Assembly: GCA_025506515.1 (NCBI GenBank)
Contig: CM046443.1
Span: 45,194,126-45,258,125 of the forward strand
Source of the DNA: Flaveria trinervia
Taxonomy: Eukaryota; Streptophyta; Magnoliopsida; Asterales; Asteraceae
DNA length: 64,000 nt
Direction: 5' to 3'
The notes beneath the pieces are model-generated. The model did no database searches. It was given only the letters and a program-made list of their open reading frames with translations, and was not told the DNA's origin. Every line of letters begins with the position of its first letter. Position 1 is the stretch's first letter. The position numbers were made by a program, and so were the translations under genes. Below are positions 55,203-64,000 of the stretch, in pieces.

Positions 55203-56067
55203 TACAGGATTGGTTTTGTCAATTAACACTTGGTTTTTCTCTCAAACTCACTTATGTTACACTCAGATCAGATGAAGCAAAGTCTATTCTAAGAGTTGAT
55301 AATAATATAATAAGTAACAAAGAACACAAATAATTTTCAATGTACTTGCATATATTACTTCTCAACTCAAAGTATTACAAGACTCTTACAAGCATGATGT
55401 TATGAGTTACAATGAAAAACTATATATAATACTACCTACAATCGGATATACTTTGATACCAGCTGGAATCCTCTAACTAAAGCAAATACTACAAAGCTAT
55501 AGTTTAAGGTATCTTAGATAAAGTTTTATCTAAAATATGATAGTCATGACATGTCCATGACTTACCTTTTGTTACCAACAAAGTTGGTAACTTGTACTAA
55601 CATAAAAAGGTGAACAGTGGAATAAAGTATGGTCAACTACATGGCCTTTTGGGAAAACACCATACAGTATCAGAGGTCTACAGTGGAGTGTCAGAGACCA
55701 TACTTATGTCCACTGGTTCATAGTAGTGTCTTCCAAAGGTTAAATGGATTCGTAAGAACATGTACTTCCGAAGCCACTTATACTTCGAAAGAGGCTACTT
55801 CTTATGAGGCTTGATGGACTTCTTCTGTTCTTCATAATTCAGAAGTTCACTTATGATCTTTTCCTCTAAGACTTGATCTTCAGAAGTGAGCACTTTGTCT
55901 TTGGAAGTAGAGTTTGTCTTCAGAAGTAAAACTTTTACATTGTCTTCGGAAGAACTCTATTTCTTTTGAAAGTCCCATACTTAGCTTCGGAAGTCCTTTG
56001 TAAGTTGAACCAAAATTTGTCTAAGTGATTTGGTTTTGGTTGCACCAGCCTTCTTCTTGATCCAACA
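55203..56067 (-). mobile_element. 5' LTR of E4A
   Basis: Minus strand begins TGTTGGATCAAGAAGAAGG at 56067 and ends CAATCCTGTA at 55203; 865 bp. The U3 part (55740-56000) is an array of CTTCGGAAG, ACTTCCGAAG, CTTCAGAAG and ACTTCGAAAG. Very similar to 59774-60612. Confidence 0.85.
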
Positions 56068-57705
56068 CCAACCACCTAGAATCCAGCTGAAATGAACACA
56101 CCCTTTTGTTTTTTATCTATTTTCAGCTTGGATTCAGCCACTTTCTTGGCAGTTTTTTCTGGCTGTCTTAGATTTGTTTCTTCTGGCTTTACTAATTAGG
56201 GGTCGATTATTACTAGTGAATGTGGATTGGTTTATCTGGTTCTTCCCTATGATGGTCTCCATAGTTGCATCAATCTTTAACTCATGAAGAGGTGGGTTAG
56301 CAGATGAAACCTTTTGCTCTTTAGTCCCATATCTTGGTTGTCTAATAGACTTATAAGAATGTGGTGGAGCAATTTCATTGGTTTCCAACCTACCTTTGTT
56401 TTGATAATAGATTTTTTAGTGGGAGGATGATGCAAGAATGGCTTGGAAGTTTTGCTTCGAAATAGCATGCTTGCTGGCTTACGCCTCAGCTATTACTAGC
56501 TGGGCTTGAGCCTTAGTAAATTTGGAGATTAAATATTTGATTTGAGTCCTATAATTTGTATGTTCATGTTTTAAGGAGGACACAGTTTTCTCTAACTCTT
56601 CAATTTTCTTTTGATATTAAGATTCAGCCCTTTTAAAATTAGATTTAGGATATTCAAAGACTCATATCAGATTTAATTTCCATACTATAGTCCTGATAAA
56701 ATTTAACTTTAGCAATGCAAGCTGGAGTACAGAGTTGTTCAAATACCTTGTTGTTATCGGTTCCAGCCATTAATGCTTGAGCAGGGGTAACATCCTGCAC
56801 CATATAGCTCCAGTCAACTTCTTGAGCCATAACAGGTGTGCTTTGTTCAGTTGACTTCCTGGTGGCCTTAGGTGTTGTAGGATGTGTGGAGGCTTGAGTA
56901 GTTCCCGGATTAGATTTGGGAACCTTGCATTCCCTGGCAAAATGACCTAGCTAGTTACAGTTGTAACACTTGGTCTTTTCCTTGTCAAACCCAAACTTGC
57001 TATTAGTTGGGTTTTGAGGGAATTGCCTTCCAGTTCTCTTAAAGAACTTCTTCGCCCTGTAAGTTAATAGAGCTATTTTTTGGACAATGTCCATGTATTC
57101 CACATCATCTGGGCTAAAATATTCTAGATCATCAAAACAAAATTGAAAGTCACTAGAATGTCCATTTCCTAAGATAAAAGCACAGCTGTCCTGGAAGGGA
57201 CTTGGCTGAGCCTATTGAGACCTTGGAGTTTTAGGGAATGTGATGTATGGCCTAGAAGAATAAGATGGCTGTTGGGAGTAAATCAGGTACTGGTGAGGTT
57301 GAGGGTTACTTGAGCCATCTCTATATGGTATCCATCAAGGACGCCATACAGTCCAGTCATGGTGATGGAGTTTAGGTTTTCTGTCCTCTTGATAGAGACA
57401 TAGTAGAACGTTGTCTCATTTGGGAGTGCACTCATGAAATTTCTTGAGAGATCTCTCATTCAAGAGTTATTACCACATACTAAAGGGAGGAAATAAGATC
57501 CAAATACCTGATGTATTGCTGGCTAAGGGTCTCTCTAGCAATATGTGAAATTCTCAAATTATTCGTTCAATGAATCTTTCTTGGAGTCATTTGAGTTAGA
57601 GTATATCTAGGTAAAGGCATCAAATAGTTCTTTGGCAGACTGATAATGCTCAAAACCCACCATGATGGAGTTTGGTATAACAGTCATTAGAACAGTCATA
57701 GCTTT
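56068..57705 (-). pseudogene. gag: E4B gag, part after the solo LTR
   Basis: Strongly decayed. Similar by eye along its length to E4A gag 53200-54850: for example the knuckle region near 56925-56990 (its fourth position changed to a stop in the CNxLGH word), the IRQ/MALLTYRAKK counterpart near 57040-57090, and 56388-56134 (SYKSIRQPRYGTKEQ), which corresponds to SYESIRQPRCGTEEQ at 53450. Frequent stops. Confidence 0.78.
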
Positions 57706-59426
57706 TGTAACACCCGGTTATTTTTAAAAGACAAGAAATAAAGAATAAAAGAAAGAAAGGCAATTCAGTCCAAATGGAGGGACTAAAAGTGTAAAAAGGA
57801 CAAAAATCTTTAAAAGTTGGTGTAAAGGTGGGCATGGCCGCCCACCCTCACTTCACATCAACATATCTTCGGTTCTAGAGAGAGAGAGAGCAGAAGAGAA
57901 ATCTCGGCTAGTGAAAGAAGAAGAAGAAGTGAACTAATTCAAGGTAAGAATTCGTGGTTTTTATGTGTTTATAACGGGTTTTATCCCGGTTATGTGTTTA
58001 TGTGCTTATGGGTTGTGTATATGCTCGGGTGTGTGTGTTTTTGGATGTTGTTTCTAGGTGTTTTGAACTCATAGCAAGTGACTAAAAAGGAAGAACACCT
58101 AAGTTGCACTAGGTGAGTTCTAGACCCTGGTTTTTACATGTTTTCAAACATCTTTGGGGCTGAAAATATATTAAATGATTTTCAAATGTTTAAGTATGTA
58201 TGCCCGTATGTATTGTGCATGAATGAATGTGATTCTTGAATGCTTATAGGTTATTCATGTTTAGAATAGCCACATTAAGCTTAGAACAGAGGGATTTGAT
58301 GATTGGGTTGAAAACATACCGGAAACATGTTGAGCAGAAGGTCCATGCGCCTAGATAAGGCTCATGCGCCTAGATAAGGCTCATGCGCCTGAAAATGCCT
58401 TAGAAAGAATTAAGTGTAATCCATGCGCTCAAACAGTAGCCCATGCACCTAAGATCACCTTAGAAATGATTAAGTATAGCTCATGCGCCTGAACAATGGC
58501 CCATGCGCCTAGAAATGTTAGCCGGACGACTAAGTGTAGGGCCATGCGCCCCAATAGTGCCCATGCGCCCAAGTGGCTCATGCGCCTAAGTGTCCATGCG
58601 CCCAAGTGGCTCATGCGCCTAAGTGTCCATGCGCCTGAATTACTCATGAATCTAAGTGTTCATACGCACAAATAGTGCCCATGCGCCTGAATAGTTCATG
58701 TGCCTAAAGTGAAAATGCTTAAGTGTTGGCTGATGCGCCTACATAGTGATGAAACGCCCGAACAGGGCTCATGCACCCAAATAGTTCCCATGCGCCTAAG
58801 ACTTAGAAATTTTTACAGAATTTTTTTGGGAGTCTGTGCCTTAAGGTTTTGACCGAGGTTGACTAAGGGCTTATTAATGATGTTGTTTCTGCATGATATG
58901 ATTGCTTATGATTGTTCCTTATTATTGTTATTGCTATTATTATTATTACTTATAGTATGTGACTTTATGTGGTATGTTATTATCGTAACGTAAAGTATAT
59001 CGTAATAATAAAGTGAAAGAGCAATAAAGAAAAGAAGAGGAACATTAATGAGAATGTTAACAAGTCTTGCAAGCTTACAGGAGGTGTACGACCATGTTGT
59101 CGTTAGCTCAACTGTGCTGCGGGTTAGCTACCCTATTATGCACACAGGGTCAATCAATTGAGATTGGCAGGACCTTTGCAGCGTGCCCTGGGTGATTGGG
59201 TTGGCCTTGTACATAGTACACAGAACCCTTTCGGGGGATATAGTTGACCCTTTCGGGGGATACAGTTGACCCTTTCGAGAGATATAGATGACCCTTTCGA
59301 GGTTTGAATGAAATGAATGGCTTTTGAAAGATTTGGTCCGCTGCTTAAGTTTGTCTAATTGTAATGTTTAATGTTTTAATTGCTATGATTGACCAACTGT
59401 GACGTTTTCGGGAACGGGGCCTTACA
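57706..59426 (-). mobile_element. Gypsy-type solo LTR inserted in E4B gag
   Basis: Reading on the plus strand it starts TGTAACACCCGG (57706) and ends GGGGCCTTACA (59426); orientation of its own promoter is therefore plus. It is flanked by GCTTT (57701-57705) and ACTTT (59427-59431), a 5-bp target copy with one change. E4A has uninterrupted gag at this point. It is 1721 bp with no internal domain, so a solo LTR. TGTAACACCC at the start suggests Ty3/Gypsy; no protein proves it. A GAGA tract and CT-rich leader-like part lies at 57880-57945; three near-copies of CCTTTCGGGGGATA are at 59230-59290. Confidence 0.85.
58340..58800 (+). repeat. CATGCGCCTGAACAGT array in the Gypsy-type solo LTR
   Basis: About 25 degenerate units, e.g. 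CATGCGCCTAGATAAGGCT, CATGCGCCTGAACAATGGCC and CATGCGCCCAAGTGGCT. The core GCGCCTGAAYAGT is nearly the E2 leader unit. Many units keep both CG dinucleotides. Confidence 0.88.
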
Positions 59427-59686
59427 ACTTTGCTATCAATGTCTAGCCGTTTGTGGTCTTCATTAGAATAGTCTTCGACCACCTTCTCTATCATAGCACC
59501 ATTTCCACCTGGTGCTGCAACTTTTGGCTTGTAAGGGATATTGGTGATAGACTTCCATATTTTGTTGTCTTGATATCTAATGAAGCCTTCAATACGTCTG
59601 CTCCATGATCTGAAGTTATCAGGGGTGATGATAGGTGCTTTAGTCATCGTCCCCATCTTACATTTAGATTTTTGGTTGAGGACCAT
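59427..59686 (-). pseudogene. gag: E4B gag, N-terminal part
   Basis: The start is at 59686 (MVLNQKSKCKMGTMTKAP). Nearly identical in order to E4A's first 80 codons: IITPDNFRSWSRRIEGFIRY, YKPKVAAPGGNGAMIE, VVEDYSNEDHKRLDIDSK. Open until the solo LTR. Confidence 0.88.
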
Positions 59687-59773
59687 TTTGAGTGAAGTGT
59701 ATATGAGCGATAAAAAGGTTGATTTGGATGGTGAGATCTCACAATAAAGAGCCTAAGAAGCTCTAATGCTAAT

Positions 59774-60612
59774 TGCAGGATCGAGTTTGTTCACTCAACA
59801 CGATTATGATCTCTCAAACTCACTATGTCTCACTTGTATAGATGATGCAGAATCCTCTGAGAGTTGATAATATATACTAAGTATAATAAACAAGAACACA
59901 AGAGAATAGTTTTCAAGATACTTGTATATATTACTCCTCAACTCAAAGTCTTACGAGACTCTTACAAGCATAATACATGAGTTACAATGAGAAACTATAT
60001 ATACTCCTTTTTTTACAGTCGGATATACTTTGATACCAGCTGGAACTTACAACTAGACAAGTACTACGTTACTAGAAGTAAGATATCTTAGATAAAATAC
60101 TATCTAAGATTTGGTAGTAATGACATTTCCATGACATACCTTTTTTCACCGACTAATATTGGTAACTGTACTAATTGATAAGAAATGAACAGTGGAATAA
60201 AGTATGGTCAACTACATGGGCGTGGGAAAAGCACCATCCAGTATCTCAGAGATTGCAGCGGAGTGTCAGAGGACCATAATTATGTCCACTAGTTCATAGT
60301 AGGTTCTTTCGAAGGTCAATTTCGGAAAAACAAGTTCTTTTGAAGCCACTTATACTTCGAAAGAGTCTACTTCTTTCGTGGCTTGAGTTGCTCTTCAGAC
60401 CTTCATGTTTCGAAAGTCATTGTCTTGAATTCTTCTAAGTGTTGAACTTCGGAAGAAGGAAGACTTTGTCTTTGGAAGTTAGAGTTCCTCTTTCGAAGCT
60501 CTTTCAGACTTGACCTTTGAAGTTCTGCTTTTGCCTTCGGAAGTTCTTCGTCAGTTGCACCAAAATTGTCCAAGTGTTTGTTTTGGTTGCACCAGCCTTA
60601 CTTGATCCGACA
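59774..60612 (-). mobile_element. 5' LTR of E4B
   Basis: Minus strand starts TGTCGGATCAAGTAAGG at 60612 and ends CTCGATCCTGCA at 59774; 839 bp. The U3 array at 60300-60560 contains CTTCGAAAG, CTTCGGAAG and TTTCGAAAG units. A decayed PBS (minus TAGCATTAGAGC) is at 59760-59771. Confidence 0.82.
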
Positions 60613-61178
60613 GTAAATAAAACATTTAAAGGAAGCATCGTAAGGGTACTAATCATTCTAAGTAATCTACAGAACTACTTGCAGATGAAGTTATATTATG
60701 ATGTTAGGTTAAGTTGTTTTTCGTCTTTATCTATAGGTGTCATTGTTGCTCTCAAATTCTACCCCTTTAGTTCCATTCAACCTTGAGATGACCATTTCTT
60801 ATTTCTTTGTTATTGTTTGTAATCCCTTTCTTTGAGAATAAAGGTTTTTTGATATCTCTATATGTGGATTTGTGGATGGATGGTTCAGATTTAGAAGGTT
60901 CAAGAAGGCTTTAATGATAAGTCATATGCAGATTGACACTATAATTTCAAAGATTCAACAACTTCATAGATCTACTTTAGTTCTTATATGCAAGTTTAAT
61001 ATTCATTTGAGTTATTTTGTGATTTTTAAACTTTGATGTATCAGAGAGTAATTATCTAATTGTTGGTTTGTTAAATACAAACAGGCATACACAGGTCGGT
61101 GAAATTGGACATTTCAAATGAATTGTTTTATCTACAATGTAGTATTCTAATTATTAGTGTTTTGATCTTTTACAAAGT
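60613..61178. other. Unassigned flank
   Basis: AT-rich DNA without a supported coding region. The 89-codon open frame at 60517-60786 starts inside the E4B LTR and looks fortuitous. Confidence 0.5.
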
Positions 61179-61713
61179 TTAGTAAAGTAGAAGGGTGAGC
61201 GCGCAGTGCGGCGTGGTGACGTTTTACATTCGACACGTGTTTTTAATATTTTGTTATTCTTGTAGTATTTTTTACAAAAGCCTATTATGTTTTTTCTAAG
61301 CTAAAATCTAAAACATCAAATAAATGAGTTCTACATGACGACTTGTATATGTACGCATTAACTTATTGTATATCACAAATACAGATCGATTCAGCAAAAA
61401 GTTTACACCAAAACATTTAAAAATAAACACATGTTACAATTGTAGTCTTAAAAGTTTTAAACATGATAGATTAAAAGAAATATCTAAAATCTTAAAACAA
61501 ATTAAATTTTTTTGTTTATGGGTAGATAAAATTTATGTAAGTGTTTGTAAATATAAGGTATATAATTAATTGTAAGGGGTAATCTGTAAATTATGTTAAA
61601 AATACTATTTTACCCTCAAAATTGGTTGTATCTTATGCATTGAATAAAGTAAATTTTCTTAATTTTATGGTATCGTAAAATACCGCTCTCGTATGTTTTA
61701 TATATAGTATAGA
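61179..61713 (-). mobile_element. Probable small non-autonomous Helitron
   Basis: Minus strand: preceded by A and starting TCTATACTATATATAAAAC at 61713, a common plant Helitron 5' end. At the far end a GC-rich hairpin-like CGCCGCACTGCGCG (about 61200) is followed by CTTTACTAA ending at 61179. The base after CTAA is A, whereas Helitrons insert before T, so the 3' end is imperfect. No coding capacity in 535 bp. Confidence 0.5.
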
Positions 61714-62599
61714 TAATACGCATAATCTGGTATTAATAATAAATTATGTTATTAACAATGTAGTCTTCCTATTTGTATTGTTGTTTCGATCTTCTGCTAA
61801 TTTCTTTATTCATGAACTTAATAACCATATCAATATCACCAAAGTAGATGCTTGCTTGCAAATTAATAAAATACGACATTTAATTCTAATGATTTTTTAT
61901 TTCACATTCTCTTCCAAAGTAGTAAGGCATGGATAAACAATGGGACAATTCTCTCTTAGGGAAAAACAATATTTATGTACACTGTAGTGATTTATTATCT
62001 ATTGAAATCATTAGTTTTGATCATGGGTTTGTATGAACTTAATATTTAGGCCATTGGAGGTGAATATGGTGAAAGTTTTGAGTCCTTCAGACATCATAGG
62101 CATATGTTTGAATATTTTTTATTTGAAGGTTGAGCTTGTTCTAAAGATTATGAAAAGTCTTTTCATGCTTCTCTTTTGGGTATGTATATTTAATCACAAT
62201 CTTAAATTGTTATGTTTTTATTTTATGAAACTAGTACATGACATAGATATCTTTTTATTTAAAGTTAGTGCAAACAATTAAATAATAAGTTTTAAAAATG
62301 CAGATCGAATCATCTACTTAAGAAGTTAAGATACATACTTTAGGTTTTGATAACGTTAGAAATTGGCTTATTAACCTTCAAATGCGGCTTCTATATGTGT
62401 ATTTGGTTTATGATGAATGTAAAGAAGTACTAGCACTATAAGAAGACATGTTGTAGCATCATTGATGCAACATTAACAAGCGATTCAAAATAATCATAAT
62501 GCGGTACGCACAGTTTCAGGGTTTGGTTTTAAGGGTGATTAAATCCTAATATTCAAGTGAATTTAGTTATGGAGATAATGAACAAGCCCCAATGTCTAA
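61714..62599. other. Unassigned AT-rich stretch
   Basis: No coding region with support. The 5' part of the Helitron ending at 62646 probably lies here, but its TC end was not identified. Confidence 0.4.
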
Positions 62600-62646
62600 A
62601 GCTCATATGTTGTGTGCCTCACCGTATCGTGCGGGCTTTTCACTAG
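62600..62646 (+). mobile_element. Helitron 3' terminus
   Basis: CACCGTATCGTGCGGGC forms a short stem (CCGTA/TGCGG), followed by TTTTCACTAG and then T. A GC-rich hairpin about 10 bp before a CTAG end, with T next, is the Helitron 3' signature. Confidence 0.65.
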
Positions 62647-62647
62647 T

Positions 62648-64000
62648 AATTATATAATCATAAAAAGTGAGACAAGTGCACGTGTAAGGTGTATTTGAAT
62701 CTTCTCCCAAAGCACGAACCAACTAAAATTAGGATATGCCCATCAAATAAAATAATAATAAAATAAAATAAATATGTAAATATGATATGAAGAAAGAGCA
62801 ATTGTGATTCATTAGAGTCGGTTAAGTTGTATATGTATAAGAAGCCTTATTTTTTATGGCAATTACAATTACTTATTGAGGTTTTTTCAAGTGAAGTTTA
62901 TGATCGTTAAGGTATATGTCCCTTAAGTTTTAATTATAAATTTAAGGTTGCATATATTTAGAGTAGGATTTAAAGTCATAGCTAACATAGGTATTGGGCA
63001 GTCTAAGATTGGTTAGGCATGGACTGATAACAATGTTTAAACAAGGTAAGCATTAATCAAAGTCAATTATAGTAATGGTTAGGTAGTACTACACTTACTA
63101 TCTAACTAGTAGCTAAGATTTGCTCCGGTTGCAATCAAGAACCAAACTCTTAAACTGTATGTCTGTCTTAGTAGCACTTAAATGTCAATGTGAGTTATCA
63201 TGATTGTTTTGAAATTCTATTGTAGTATACTCATTGTGTCTATATCAGAATTAATATAATGATTATAATTATGCACGGATCGATAGTGGTATACATGATT
63301 TTGATAAATTTGATAAGGTGTGTCAAACTAGCTGAAAAAATGATACAATTCCTCGTATGCAACATACTCATACCTATTTGATAACTAAGAGGGTCTAACA
63401 AACCTGTCACTGGTGATTTTGGTAAAGAAGGGAAGCACTACGCTTATGGATCCAACATACTATATTATATGCATGTTAAAATTAATTTTTTAAATTGTAT
63501 GGCATGAACTCACCAACAGCGTCTTTTAAGTATATGTATCACAAGTAAAACCTAAGGAAAGGTTTAAGAGCACTTGAAGATAGTGGACCAAAAAGACTAA
63601 AATGTCCTATTTTTTATTATGTATTATTGTAGATTAGTATTGTAACAAGTCAAGGATATTGTATTATGTAGTAAAATTGCAGAACCGGTGAAAGGGTCAA
63701 TGCAACAATTTCACAATGAGAAGAGATTTTAAACACCTATGGAATTGGGTTTATGATAATGATACTATGAACATAAATAATTATGAGATAGAACAATATA
63801 AGTATGTTTAATATCACCTTCAAGATATGAAAGGCGACCTTAAACGTGGGCTTGGAATTAGCAATATGAGTAAATCTAGATGTAATATGGTCATGAGAGA
63901 GTGTCTAAGTTTTCCGTTTAATGCATGTAGGGTAGAAGATGCAACTATGCAAGACGTCTTTGGTGTCACCCCCTCGACAACTAAACAAAACTTTCTAATA
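62648..64000. other. Unassigned sequence to window end
   Basis: 1.35 kb with no long open frame, no LTR end and no repeat that I recognise. It could be an old element or intergenic host DNA. Confidence 0.5.

Larger units (their letters stand above)
51738..56067 (-). mobile_element. Copia element E4A (Sirevirus-like), 3' part lost
   Basis: 5' LTR (55203-56067), PBS, gag, decayed protease, and integrase up to the first catalytic Asp region, then cut at about 51738. Its 5' LTR touches the interior of E4B gag at 56068, so E4A inserted into E4B. The two copies are of one family. Confidence 0.82.
56068..60612 (-). mobile_element. Copia element E4B, 5' part, doubly interrupted
   Basis: 5' LTR (59774-60612), degenerate PBS, gag start (59686), a Gypsy-type solo LTR (57706-59426), then gag continuing to 56068, where E4A begins. 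Everything downstream of that gag point is missing in this window. Confidence 0.85.

Noticed and set aside
60517..60786. 89-codon hydrophobic protein with a possible signal peptide
   Set aside because: It starts inside the E4B LTR array and crosses its end; no homologous start or domain seen.
62033..62281. 82-codon hydrophobic open frame
   Set aside because: Low-complexity Leu/Phe-rich translation of AT-rich DNA near a Helitron end; no supporting motif.

Overview
The window is a piece of a plant (eudicot) nuclear genome in which essentially everything that can be recognised is transposable-element DNA. It is AT-rich. It holds several Ty1/Copia elements with the TGGTATCAGAGC primer-binding site (initiator-Met tRNA), long post-pol coding regions and CCHC gag proteins, the layout of the Sirevirus/SIRE lineage. 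The post-pol protein resembles, from memory, retroelement proteins annotated in Asteraceae, so an Asteraceae-like host is my guess; nothing here proves it. I found no cellular gene, no tRNA or rRNA gene and no prokaryotic feature.

Layout: (1) 1-14200, plus-strand Copia E1, with its 5' end outside the window: gag, pol (holding a solo LTR at 5831-6814 with a 5-bp target duplication), a hairpin-repeat array, a large post-pol ('accessory') coding region and a 3' LTR. (2) 14205-15955, a minus-oriented Gypsy-type LTR fragment. (3) 15952-27422, minus-strand Copia E2: broken accessory ORF, array, pol, gag, second array, PBS, short 5' LTR. (4) 27423-31066, plus-strand remnants: accessory C-terminal piece, possible Gypsy LTR, Copia gag. 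(5) 31067-35301, Tork-like Copia (minus) with 3' LTR, cut off inside integrase. (6) 35302-39635, element A (minus): 3' LTR plus most of an accessory region. (7) 39636-50913, E3 (minus), almost complete, with two LTRs about 2% different. (8) 50914-51650, plus-strand fragment holding the array, TATA box and start of an accessory ORF. (9) 51738-60612, two nested minus-strand copies (E4A inside E4B), E4B also carrying a 1.7-kb Gypsy-type solo LTR. (10) 60613-64000, unassigned DNA with a small Helitron and a second Helitron 3' end.

The main observation is a module that recurs in the four Copia families E1-E4. After the pol stop comes an array of short hairpin or inverted-repeat units, then a TATA-like box and a leader (with a possible intron in E1 and E2), then the accessory ORF. 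In E1, E3 and E4 the array unit is the same motif that fills that family's own LTR: CATCCGCATTTG/CAAATGCGGATG in E1, CTGAAG/CAGTAGTT in E3, CTTCGGAAG in E4. E2 uses RCGYCTAAACAGT and has it in its 5' leader instead of its LTR; nearly the same motif packs a Gypsy-type solo LTR here. I read this as a second, LTR-like promoter dedicated to the accessory gene and co-evolving with the LTR enhancer. This is an inference from sequence layout; transcription data would decide it.

All coding regions are decayed by stops and frameshifts; none is presented as functional.
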